Shown here: positions 49,715-58,613 of the stretch, one piece after another
How positions within the stretch are numbered: position 1 is the first letter of the stretch
How the letters are laid out: the number at the start of each line of letters is the position of its first letter
NCBI RefSeq assembly: GCF_002073915.1
Contig: NZ_CP012841.1
Span: forward strand, 243,328 to 307,327
DNA length: 64,000 nucleotides
DNA from: Candidatus Riesia pediculicola
GTDB taxonomy: Bacteria > Pseudomonadota > Gammaproteobacteria > Enterobacterales > Enterobacteriaceae
Reading direction: 5' to 3'
Translations under genes and position numbers: made by a program
The notes under the pieces: model-generated
What the model saw: only the letters and a program-made list of their open reading frames with translations
Told to the model about the DNA's origin: nothing
Database searches by the model: none

Positions 49715-51124
49715 TCATTTTATTCTCCAGTAAGTTTTGTTGATACGATCTTCCAATATAATACCAATTTGGTATAGATCTTTTCTGATACGATCCGCTT
49801 CTTCCCAATTTTTATTTTTTCTAGCTTTTTCTCTGATTTGAATGATATTTTCTATTTCCTGATTTTTAATTTCTTTTAGGGTAATTCGATTTATCTTAAA
49901 AAATTGATGTACTGATTGATTCAATAATCCTAAAACATTTGCCATTTTTTTTAATATTTTAGCTAATCGATTTGCTATGTTTATATTTATTTTTTTTTGT
50001 AAATTTATTTCTTTGGATATCTTAAATAATATTGAGTAAGCTTTAGGAGTATTGAAATCGTCATTCATAGCTTCTATAAAAGCTTTTTCAAATTTTTCTA
50101 AATATCTATCATTCTTTTGAATCGGATGCTCCGGATTCGTTCCTATGAGAGAAAAATAGAGTTTCTCTAAAGATCTTTTCGATTGATTGATCTTGTTAAT
50201 AGAATAATTGAGATGGTGACGATAATGGGAAGATAGAAAGAAATAACGAATAACCTCTGAATTATATGCAGAACAAATATCTCGAATTTTGAAAAAGTTT
50301 CCATCGGATTTGGACATTTTTTTTTCTTGGATCTTCAACATTCCAGTATGTATCCAATAATTTGCAAAATTATCTCCATATGCTACGATCGATTGAATTC
50401 TTTCATTTTCATGATGTGGAAAAATTAAGTCTGATCCTCCTCCGTGAATGTCGAAATTTTTTCCAAGTATCTTCGTACTCATTGCGGCGCATTCTGTATG
50501 CCATCCTGGTCTACCTTTCCCCCATGGTGAATTCCAAAATGGTTCTCCCTCTTTTGCGGATTTCCATAAAATAAAATCTGAAAGACACTTTTTAGATTGA
50601 AGATTTTTGATGTTTCTTCCGAATTTTCTTTCGAGATTAAGTATCTCATTTCTCTTAGAGAGATTTCCATATTCTGGATTTTCTTTTGTGTTAAACAAGA
50701 TATCTCCGGAGAGAGATCGATAAGTTTTTCCATTTTTTTCAAGAATCTTTATTAAATCGATCGTTGATTGGACGTATGATGTAGAGTTTGGTTCAATATT
50801 TGGTTGAGAGATTTTTAAATTCCTGAAATCTTTTCTCATCTCTTCAGTCATTTTTTGAGCTAAAAATTCATAATCAGTTTTTTTTTGGATCGCTTTTTGA
50901 ATAATTTTATCATCTATATCTGTAATATTTCGGACATGATTGACTTTGTATCCCATGAATCTTAGATATTTTGTTATCATGTCAAAAATAGTGAATGTTC
51001 TTCCATGACCGATGTGGCACAAGTCATAAGCAGTTATACCACATACGTACATGCTCACTTTTCCTTTAACGATCGGTATGAATTTTTCCTTTTTTCGATG
51101 AATGGTATTATAAATTTTTAACAT
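49715..51124 (-). CDS. cysS: cysteinyl-tRNA synthetase
   Basis: Class Ia monomeric synthetase. HIGH motif ITAYDLCHIGHGRTF; KMSKS motif EKKMSKSDGNF. Zinc ligands are recognisable: Cys in YVCGIT, Cys in GWHTECAAM, His in FPHHENE, with the usual Glu. The C-terminal tRNA-binding helices (REKARKNKNWEEADRIRKDL) are complete. 469 residues against 461. Next to folD and argU in E. coli order. Confidence 0.98.
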   Translation of the reverse strand: MLKIYNTIHRKKEKFIPIVKGKVSMYVCGITAYDLCHIGHGRTFTIFDMITKYLRFMGYKVNHVRNITDIDDKIIQKAIQKKTDYEFLAQKMTEEMRKDFRNLKISQPNIEPNSTSYVQSTIDLIKILEKNGKTYRSLSGDILFNTKENPEYGNLSKRNEILNLERKFGRNIKNLQSKKCLSDFILWKSAKEGEPFWNSPWGKGRPGWHTECAAMSTKILGKNFDIHGGGSDLIFPHHENERIQSIVAYGDNFANYWIHTGMLKIQEKKMSKSDGNFFKIRDICSAYNSEVIRYFFLSSHYRHHLNYSINKINQSKRSLEKLYFSLIGTNPEHPIQKNDRYLEKFEKAFIEAMNDDFNTPKAYSILFKISKEINLQKKININIANRLAKILKKMANVLGLLNQSVHQFFKINRITLKEIKNQEIENIIQIREKARKNKNWEEADRIRKDLYQIGIILEDRINKTYWRIK

Positions 51125-52050
51125 TTTGATTGAACAAAAATTAGATCAAAATAGAGGTTGTTCGAATAAAATCTCAATTTTTTTATGGATATTTTTTTAA
51201 AAATTCAAGTGTCGTTTTGACAGATCTAAGTATAATCTTAAACAGTCAATAAAATCTATCAGAATTTCTTAAGATTTTACATATATTCAATGTGTTTTTT
51301 ATTAATTATGAAATATAAAATTTAAATAATTCTTTTCTTACGATTTTTTATATAAAGATTTCAGTAATTTTCGTCTTGACGGTTTTCGATCAACTTTATA
51401 AAAAAAGACAGAAAGTGAAAAGTTATAAAGATGGTTAAATCTTCTTATAAGAATTTATTCAGATTTAATTTTCATAATGAAATTTCGATTATCAAGATAT
51501 TCTTTTTCGTTGAATTTACGATCAGAATTTTTTTTAGAAAACACTTTTTAAAATCTAAATAAAATTTTTTAAAAAAGATCGGATTAAAAATTTTTAAGAC
51601 TCTTATTTTGATTAGATCTCTCAAGTTTTCAATTTTTTGGATAGGATTCTTAACTTATTTATTCGATAAAACTGATACAATTTTATGAATTCAGATATCT
51701 TTTTCTCTCAAAGAAAAGAGTACTCTTATCTTGAAACAAAAATTTTTTTTAAAAATTACAATCTGCTCGCAGTATTTTTAAAAAATTGTATAAACTTTTT
51801 CTTTAATACCAATGAATATTTTATTTGATTTACTTTTTGAATTTGACATAATCTAAAAAAAATACTTGAAAAAATTTTTTTATAGTAAAAAATCCATATG
51901 TTTTTGAAAAAAAATTTTTTGAAGATTTTTGAAGAACAAAAAATAGTTTTCAAGTGTTTTCGAATAAATTATGATTATGAAAAACATTCATCGATATACG
52001 GATTATAGATAGTTTTTTCAATTTTTAAAAAGTTATGAGAAAAGTCGAGT
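51125..52050. other. long spacer cysS-antiporter
   Basis: 926 bp between divergent genes, full of stops in all frames. A TTGACA and a TATAAT near 51220 are only 8 bp apart, too close for a sigma-70 promoter. No RNA or protein remnant is recognised. Confidence 0.5.
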
Positions 52051-53268
52051 ATGCAATTAAAAGAAACTATCATAAATTATTCTTCTCCATCTTTAATGGC
52101 TACAATTACCGGGGGACTTTGTTTGTCATATCTTTTTGGAATGATTGCTCAAAAAGTAAAGATATCTCCATTAGTTGGATATATAGCAGCTGGATTTTTG
52201 ATTGGTCCTTTCACTCCAGGTTTCGTAGGAAATTCTGTACTTGCTGGTGAACTTGCTGAAATTGGAATCATATTAATTATGTTTGGAGTAGGATTGCATT
52301 TTTCATTAAATGATCTTATTTCAGTAAGATCTGTAGCTTTTCCTGGCGCAATCGTGCAAATTTTTTTTACATCCTCATTAGGATTTATGATGGCCAAATA
52401 TATGGGATGTAAAACGTTTTCTGGAGTTTTGTTTGGTTTGTGTTTTTCCACATCTAGCACACTAGTATTATTAAGAACTCTAGAAGAAAAAAAAGCGATT
52501 TATAATAAAATTGGGAAAATTGCCGTTGGTTGGTTAGTTGTAGAAGATCTAACTATGATATTAACTCTAATGATACTTCCAGTTCTTTCTAGTTTGTTAA
52601 ATGACAGTAACTTCATAGAAAAAAGTTTTTTTTCAATTTTTATAAGAACTATGTTCACGATAACAAAAATATCTTTTTTTATCGTTCTAATCTTAATCTT
52701 TGGAAAAAAGTTAATTCCGTACCTCCTATTAAAAACAGAAGAAACTAATTCTAGAGAGCTTTTTACACTATCAATTTTAGTTTTTTCCATTGGAATTGCT
52801 TATGCTTCAGTGATCTTGTTCAATGTTTCATTTTCAACAGGTGCTTTTTTTGCAGGAATAACTTTAAATAAATCCAAATTGAGTCAAAAAGCTGCTCAGG
52901 ATATTCTTCCACTAAAAGATGCGTTTACAGTTCTTTTTTTTGTTTCTGTTGGAATGTTACTTGATCCTATTGTTCTTTTAACGTATCCATTGCATATCTT
53001 GACAACTCTACTAATTATAGTTTTTGGAAAGATGTTTCTTATCTCAATTTTAATACGATCTTTTGGATATAGCTATAAAGTTTCTTTTGGAGTATCAATT
53101 AATCTAGCACAAATGGGAGAGTTTTCTTTTATCCTTTCTAAAATTGCGACTAATCTGCATTTATTTAGTCAAGAAATTCAAAATCTTGTGTTATCCGGAG
53201 CAGTGATTTCTATTGTTATCAATTCCTTTTTGGTTAAAATAATTGATTTTGACTTCTGTGAAGAATAA
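52051..53268 (+). CDS. ybaL: CPA2 cation/proton antiporter (YbaL/KefB type), membrane domain only
   Basis: Na+/H+ exchanger-fold transporter with about 11-12 membrane segments. It matches E. coli YbaL: SPLVGYIAAGFLIGPFTPGF, LAEIGIILIMFGVGLHFSL, FGLCFSTSSTLVLLRTLEE, GWLVVEDLTMILTL, FFAGITLNKSKLS, LPLKDAFTVLFFVSVGMLLDP (in part), NLAQMGEFSFIL. 405 residues against 558: the protein ends right after the membrane domain, so the cytosolic nucleotide-binding (RCK/TrkA-N) domain is gone. In E. coli ybaL is close to adk, as here. The cation specificity is unknown. Confidence 0.9.
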   Translation: MQLKETIINYSSPSLMATITGGLCLSYLFGMIAQKVKISPLVGYIAAGFLIGPFTPGFVGNSVLAGELAEIGIILIMFGVGLHFSLNDLISVRSVAFPGAIVQIFFTSSLGFMMAKYMGCKTFSGVLFGLCFSTSSTLVLLRTLEEKKAIYNKIGKIAVGWLVVEDLTMILTLMILPVLSSLLNDSNFIEKSFFSIFIRTMFTITKISFFIVLILIFGKKLIPYLLLKTEETNSRELFTLSILVFSIGIAYASVILFNVSFSTGAFFAGITLNKSKLSQKAAQDILPLKDAFTVLFFVSVGMLLDPIVLLTYPLHILTTLLIIVFGKMFLISILIRSFGYSYKVSFGVSINLAQMGEFSFILSKIATNLHLFSQEIQNLVLSGAVISIVINSFLVKIIDFDFCEE

Positions 53269-53369
53269 TAAGAAATCTATACCTCTAAAAAAATAATATT
53301 CAAGACAAAATATAATAGAATAAATTGAGCAATCAATAAAAAATTGTTTTTGAAATCTGATGAATTCTA

Positions 53370-54053
53370 TTAGTTCTTAAAATTTTTAGAACTATTATCT
53401 ATCATAAATTGATCTAAAATATTAATGATCTCTTTTTGAACATCCTTAATTTTTTTGTTTGCGTCCACTTTGAAACATGATATCTTCGAATTCTTCTTTT
53501 CTTTATAGAATTGTATAATAGGTTCTGTAAATCGTTGATATATTTCGATTCTTTTATAAATGATTTTTAAAGAATCATCCTTTCTGATCACTAATTTCTC
53601 TCCAGTAATATCATCGATTCCTTTTTTCTTGGGAGGACAAAATTTTATATGATATGTTCTGTTAGAAGGAAAATGAATTAAACGTCCAGAGATTCGATCT
53701 AATATATTTGTCAAATTGATCGAAAGTTCAATTAGTACATAACGAGCATCTATTAATTTTGTCATTTCTTGAGCTTGTCGTATATTTCTTGGAAATCCGT
53801 CTAGTAGGAATCCATTTGAGTAATTGATTTCGGAAATCTTTTTTCTCATAAGATCAATAACAATTTCGTCAGGGATCAGTTGACCTTGATCAATTCGTCT
53901 AGAAATTTCTTTTTTCGAAAACTGATCTAAAGGTGTTTGATTCCTTAAGAGATTTCCTACGGAAATTTTCTGAATATTGTACTTTTTGGAGATAAACTCA
54001 CAATGAGTTCCTTTGCCAGAACCAGGAGAACCAATAAGAATGATTCCTATCAT
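53370..54053 (-). CDS. adk: adenylate kinase
   Basis: AMP + ATP to 2 ADP. The P-loop is GSPGSGKGT near the N-terminus. AMP-binding parts (SVGNLLRNQ, LLDGFPRNIRQAQEM) are present, and the long-form LID contains RLIHFPSNRTYHIKFCPPKKKG (in part) and DITGEKLVIRKDDS. 227 residues against 214, with a small C-terminal extension. It follows htpG as in E. coli, 58 bp apart. Confidence 0.97.
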   Translation of the reverse strand: MIGIILIGSPGSGKGTHCEFISKKYNIQKISVGNLLRNQTPLDQFSKKEISRRIDQGQLIPDEIVIDLMRKKISEINYSNGFLLDGFPRNIRQAQEMTKLIDARYVLIELSINLTNILDRISGRLIHFPSNRTYHIKFCPPKKKGIDDITGEKLVIRKDDSLKIIYKRIEIYQRFTEPIIQFYKEKKNSKISCFKVDANKKIKDVQKEIINILDQFMIDNSSKNFKN

Positions 54054-54111
54054 CGAAATACCTTGTGTTTAAGATTGATCTTAACTTACTAACGTTATTC
54101 AATTTTTATCT

Positions 54112-56016
54112 TCATAACTTCTTCGAAAAAGATTCGTTAACTAATAACTCATTGATATCGATAACGAATTGGTTAATATCTTTTAAAGTTCCTTGTTCCA
54201 TCAATAAAGCTTGATCAAAAATTATTTTTATCCATCTAGATAAAACTTTGTCGTCTGTAATATCTAAAATTCTTCTTATGATTGGATGCGACTGATTGAT
54301 CAATAGATCGTATTTAATTTTAGGAACAGATTGGCCGACCGACGAGAAAATTTTAGCCATTTGACTACTGATCTCATGTTGATCAGTTTTTAGAACACAA
54401 GGATATTTTTCCAATGTATGAGTCACACGAACATCTTTTATTTTTTCTCCTAAAATTCGTTTTATTTTCTTAAGAAGAACTTCGAATTCTTTTTCATTAG
54501 AAAGAAAAATATTTTTTTCTTTTTGATCGACTAAACTATTTAAAGAAGAATCGTTTTTACTGATTGATTGAAATTCTTTTCCTTCAAATTCAAAAAGATA
54601 ATTTATCATCCATTCATCTATTCTTTCATATAATAACAATACCTCAATATTTTGATTTCTAAAAAAATCTAAGTGTGGGCTTTTTTTTGCAGAGATATAA
54701 TTATCCGCTGTGATGTAGTAAATTTTTTTTTGTCCCTTTTTAGCTCTTTCACAATATTCTTTCAAAGAAATTTTTTGTCTTTCATCTTCAGAGAAAGTGG
54801 AAGAAAACCTTAACAAACCAATAATAGAAGATCTATTGGATAGGTCTTCAGCAGGTCCTTCTTTTAATACTGTTCCAAATTCATTCCAAATAGTTTGATA
54901 TTTTTCAGGATGATTCTGAGATAATCTTTCTAAACTACTCAAAATTCTTTTAGACAATTGTTTTTTCAACTTTTGAATGTTTTCATTATTCTGTAGAATT
55001 TCTCTAGAAATGTTGAGAGATAAGCATTCTGAATCGATTAATCCTCTTACAAAACGTAAGTAATTCGGAATCATATGTTTGGAAATTTCTTTTATGAACA
55101 CTCTTTTTACATAAAGATGAAACTCTCCTCTTTTTTCTCGATTCCAAATATCTGTTGGAGATTTGGAAGGTATAAACATTAGACTGATATATTCTTGTTT
55201 TCCTTCAACTTTATTGTGTATCCAAGTGATCGGATCATTCTGATCTTTAAAAAAATTTTTATAAAATTCCTTATACTCGTTTTCTTTAATTTTCTTCTTT
55301 TCTCTTCTCCATAAAGCTGTTGCAAGATTAATTTGCTTCCAATACGGTCGATCATTTGTTCGATCGATTTTCTTCATTTTAATTGGTATATCGATATGAT
55401 TGGAATATCGATTGATAATATTAGACAATTTTGAAGAATCTAATAAATCTTCTTGATCTTCTCTCAATTTTAGAAGAACTTCTGTTCCGCGTTCTATCTT
55501 TTCTATTTTTTGAACTGAATATTTTCCAGCTCCTTCAGATTCCCACAAAATCCCTTCTTCATGTTTTAATCCAGCTGCTCTGCTTTTTACAATTACTTTC
55601 TTGGAAACGATAAAAGAAGAATAAAATCCAACTCCAAATTGACCTATTAGTTGATCTATATCTTTTCGACTCTTACTATTTGATGATTTTAAAAATTCTT
55701 TGGTTCCAGACTTTGCGATAGTTCCTAAGTTATTTATGACTTCTTCTTTGCTCATTCCTATTCCGTTATCAATAATAGATATTGTTTTATTATTTTTATC
55801 TATGGAAATTTTGATTTCAAAATTGTATTCTTCTTCATACAAAGAAGGGTCAGAAATAGCGGAAAATTTAAGTTTATTAATTGCGTCGGATGCATTTGAA
55901 ATAAGTTCTCTAAGAAATATATCTCTATTAGAGTACAAGGAATGAACCATTAAACTCAGAAGTTGTTTAACTTCAGATTGAAATTGTAGCGTTTCTTCCT
56001 TCTTTTCAGTCTTCAT
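54112..56016 (-). CDS. htpG: molecular chaperone HtpG (Hsp90)
   Basis: ATP-driven dimeric chaperone. The N-domain ATP site: ELISNASDAINKLKF, DNGIGMSKEEVINNLGTIAKSGT (in part), GQFGVGFYSSFIV. The middle domain has GEFHLYVKRVFI and LRFVRGLIDSECLSLNISREILQ (in part). The C-terminal dimerisation region is complete. 634 residues against 624. GAGGAAAC lies just before the ATG. I see no clear sigma-32 promoter in the 630-bp spacer upstream. Confidence 0.97.
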   Translation of the reverse strand: MKTEKKEETLQFQSEVKQLLSLMVHSLYSNRDIFLRELISNASDAINKLKFSAISDPSLYEEEYNFEIKISIDKNNKTISIIDNGIGMSKEEVINNLGTIAKSGTKEFLKSSNSKSRKDIDQLIGQFGVGFYSSFIVSKKVIVKSRAAGLKHEEGILWESEGAGKYSVQKIEKIERGTEVLLKLREDQEDLLDSSKLSNIINRYSNHIDIPIKMKKIDRTNDRPYWKQINLATALWRREKKKIKENEYKEFYKNFFKDQNDPITWIHNKVEGKQEYISLMFIPSKSPTDIWNREKRGEFHLYVKRVFIKEISKHMIPNYLRFVRGLIDSECLSLNISREILQNNENIQKLKKQLSKRILSSLERLSQNHPEKYQTIWNEFGTVLKEGPAEDLSNRSSIIGLLRFSSTFSEDERQKISLKEYCERAKKGQKKIYYITADNYISAKKSPHLDFFRNQNIEVLLLYERIDEWMINYLFEFEGKEFQSISKNDSSLNSLVDQKEKNIFLSNEKEFEVLLKKIKRILGEKIKDVRVTHTLEKYPCVLKTDQHEISSQMAKIFSSVGQSVPKIKYDLLINQSHPIIRRILDITDDKVLSRWIKIIFDQALLMEQGTLKDINQFVIDINELLVNESFSKKL

Positions 56017-56650
56017 TATGTTTCCTCGAAATATCTTATTTGAATTATTTCATACTCAAAATTCATTCAGTTCCGGATCACTTCAATCTCTTTTTCTCGT
56101 TTTTTATTCTTGAATAATAAATTCAAAATTTTCTGTGAGAGGAAATGTTATACATTTCGTTAAAGAAATATGATTTTTTTAAAAAACTTTGATGTTCAAA
56201 AAAATTTTTTTTAAAAAATAAATCGTAGTTAAAGTTCCTAGAGATCCAATTATTTTTAATTTTTCTTTGACAGCTTTAAAAATATTGGATTTGTTTTAAT
56301 CAAAACCTCTATCTAGAAATGGAATGTTATCAATTTCTCAATTTTCAAAAGATTTTTTATCGAATCAAACCAATTCTCATTTTTTGAAATACACTTTCAA
56401 TTTTCTAAATAAAATGTTTGCGTAAAAAATTAGAAAAGTTTTGTTTTGATAGCAAATATAATTGAATCAATCTTATCCTTTTTTTTGCAAGTTATGAAAA
56501 CAGTCTTTAGACTCATTTGAAATGAGATTTTGTTTAAATTCATTTTTGATAAATGATATCATAATTTTTCGTTATACTCTGTTTCAATATTATTGTGTTG
56601 TAAAAGAATGTTATATTTCTTTTATAACAGATTTTTTGATGATATCGAAA
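56017..56650. other. spacer dnaX-htpG (site of lost ybaB-recR)
   Basis: 634 bp. E. coli has ybaB and recR here. No zinc finger or Toprim motif of RecR is seen. It must include the htpG promoter and probably also the eroded 3' part of dnaX. Confidence 0.5.
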
Positions 56651-57784
56651 TTATGAAGTAAATTCTAAATCATTTGAACTAGAAGGGATAAATTTCGTTA
56701 TGGCTTTACATAGTGCGATCTCTACACCAATTCTTTTAGTTGGAGAGAAAGGAAGATCTTTTTTTCCAATCAATATGTTTTGATAATAGATATATAAATC
56801 GTCCAGAGATACAATTAGACTTAGAATATTTTTAACATTTTCTTCAAATTTCAAAAGTTTTTTTCGATCGTTATATTCATCATGAAATTGAGTAAGGCTC
56901 GCAACGATTATTTTATGAATAAAACTTAATAAACCCATCAATAAACCCTCCCAATTATCGCTTCTTTTCGAAAATTGTTCTATTAGAAACATCATTTTTT
57001 TAAAATTATTTTTCACGATAGATCTCATAATTTGAAAAGGATAATCTTCGTTCGGTATTCCAACGATATCAGAAATAAGATCCGTAGATATCTTTCCTTT
57101 TCCTATCGAAATAACTTGTTCAGAGATATTTAAAGCATCTCGTAAACTTCCTCCCGAAAGTTTTGCAATCAACTTTCTCGATGACATATCGTGATCCACT
57201 TTTTCATAAGAAAAAACTTCTTCTAATCTTTTAGAGATTTCTTTTTCACTAAGAGCATCTAACTTAAAATGCAAACATCTGGAAACAATAGTAGAAGGTA
57301 GCTTTTCTGGGTTAGTCGTTGCTAGCAAAAATTTTATATGTCGAGGAGGTTCTTCTAATTTTTTTAGTAAAGCGTTAAAGCTATATCGAGATAGCATGTG
57401 TACTTCATCTATTAAGAATATTTTAAATTTTCCTTTTGTAGGAAGATATTGCAGATTATCCAATATTTCCTTCATGTGTTCTATTTTAGATTGAGAAGCA
57501 GCATCTATTTCCACCAAATCAACGAATGATCCATGATTAATTTCAATACAATTTTCACATTTATTACATGGTTGATCAGTGACTCCTAACTTACAACTCA
57601 TTCCTTTAGAAAAAATTCTGGCTATTGTCGTTTTTCCCGTTCCGTGAGAACCTGAAAAGAGATATGAATGATGTAATTTCCCTTTAGATAAACAATTAGA
57701 TATCGATTTAACGACATGTTGTTGCCCTGAAATCTCTTTGAAAGAGATTGGTCTCCATTTTCTAGCTAACGCAAAATTTTGCAT
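56651..57784 (-). CDS. dnaX: DNA polymerase III clamp-loader subunit DnaX, gamma-like length
   Basis: AAA+ motor of the clamp loader. ALARKWRPISFKEISGQ, Walker A GSHGTGKTTIARIF, zinc site C-x8-C-x2-C-x2-C (CKLGVTDQPCNKCENC), Walker B IFLIDEVHMLS and sensor STIVSRC are intact. 377 residues: it ends after domain III (DLPFSPTKRIGVEIALCKAI), so the tau-specific domains IV and V that bind DnaB and the polymerase alpha subunit are absent. No frameshift signal is needed to make gamma here. Confidence 0.96.
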   Translation of the reverse strand: MQNFALARKWRPISFKEISGQQHVVKSISNCLSKGKLHHSYLFSGSHGTGKTTIARIFSKGMSCKLGVTDQPCNKCENCIEINHGSFVDLVEIDAASQSKIEHMKEILDNLQYLPTKGKFKIFLIDEVHMLSRYSFNALLKKLEEPPRHIKFLLATTNPEKLPSTIVSRCLHFKLDALSEKEISKRLEEVFSYEKVDHDMSSRKLIAKLSGGSLRDALNISEQVISIGKGKISTDLISDIVGIPNEDYPFQIMRSIVKNNFKKMMFLIEQFSKRSDNWEGLLMGLLSFIHKIIVASLTQFHDEYNDRKKLLKFEENVKNILSLIVSLDDLYIYYQNILIGKKDLPFSPTKRIGVEIALCKAITKFIPSSSNDLEFTS

Positions 57785-58348
57785 AAATCCTTTTTAAAAT
57801 AAGTTAGTTAGTGAACGTTCATAATAAATCGGTCAATGAACGGATAAAATATATTTTTTGATAAAATTGAAATGAATTCCATTCCTAAATTGTTCTTCTG
57901 GTCGATTTCTCTTAAAGAACTATTTTTTGGTTTTTAGTGATAGAAATTTTGCTTTAAGTTTGAATTTTAATTAAAGAATTTCCTTGAACTTTAAATGTAC
58001 TTCTTTGAATTTTGAAAAATAGATAAATTACATTCATATAATCTTATTATTTAGAAGTTTCTAAAATATATTTCGTGTTTTAAATTCTATTTAAAAATTT
58101 AATTTTCTAAAAAGAATTTAATTTGTTTTAAATAAAATTGAAAAAAATTTCTTTCTTACTACTTATCAACAAGTCATTGTTCAAAATATTTCTTGTATCA
58201 ATTCCATTTTCGAGAGATCGGATAAATTCTCCTCCTAGTAGATAGAATCGTCCATAATATTTGTCTATAAAGATTCTTTTTTAAATAAAGATAAAATGGA
58301 AAATATGACCGATTAATTGCAGTAATCTAAAAGATTTTTTTCAACAAG
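57785..58348. other. spacer downstream of SRP RNA, upstream of dnaX
   Basis: 564 bp. Holds the dnaX promoter. apt, next to dnaX in E. coli, is not detectable. Nothing else is recognised. Confidence 0.5.
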
Positions 58349-58451
58349 TTCACTTGGTTTTCCTCAGTGCATATTGAAATATTTTTGGATGCTTCTTTCC
58401 AGATCTGACCAGTTAAATATATCTAATATCACCGATTATGAACCAAGTGAA
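58349..58451 (-). ncRNA. ffs: SRP RNA (4.5S)
   Basis: On the minus strand, GGTCAGATCTGGAAAGAAGC matches the universally conserved apical part of bacterial SRP RNA (E. coli GGTCAGGTCCGGAAGGAAGC) with the GGAA tetraloop. The closing pairs changed together (TCC/GGA to TCT/AGA), which supports a working RNA. The two ends form a perfect 11-bp stem, TTCACTTGGTT with AACCAAGTGAA. About 103 nt against 114 in E. coli. ffs lies not far from dnaX in E. coli, so position fits. A TAAGAT about 15 nt upstream could be the -10 box. It partners with Ffh to target membrane proteins. Confidence 0.88.
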
Positions 58452-58613
58452 ACAAAGATTTCCCCTATCTTACATAAAATCAAGGAGATAAGAAACATTT
58501 TCTTTTTCGAAGATTATTCTTTTTTTTAAAAAAATTTTTATACGATCTCAATTACGTTTACTTAGAAATGTTCTTTTCATAGAAATTTTTTTAAAAATAA
58601 AGAATTTCAGTTC

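Noticed and set aside
51214..51235. TTGACA followed by TATAAT as a promoter
   Set aside because: Only about 8 bp apart; sigma-70 promoters need about 17.
51756..51953. 65-codon open frame in the cysS-antiporter gap
   Set aside because: Almost only Phe, Lys and Ile, as expected by chance in A/T runs.
56017..56110. Sigma-32 heat-shock promoter for htpG
   Set aside because: Only a weak ATTGAA is present and no CCCCAT-like -10 at proper spacing.
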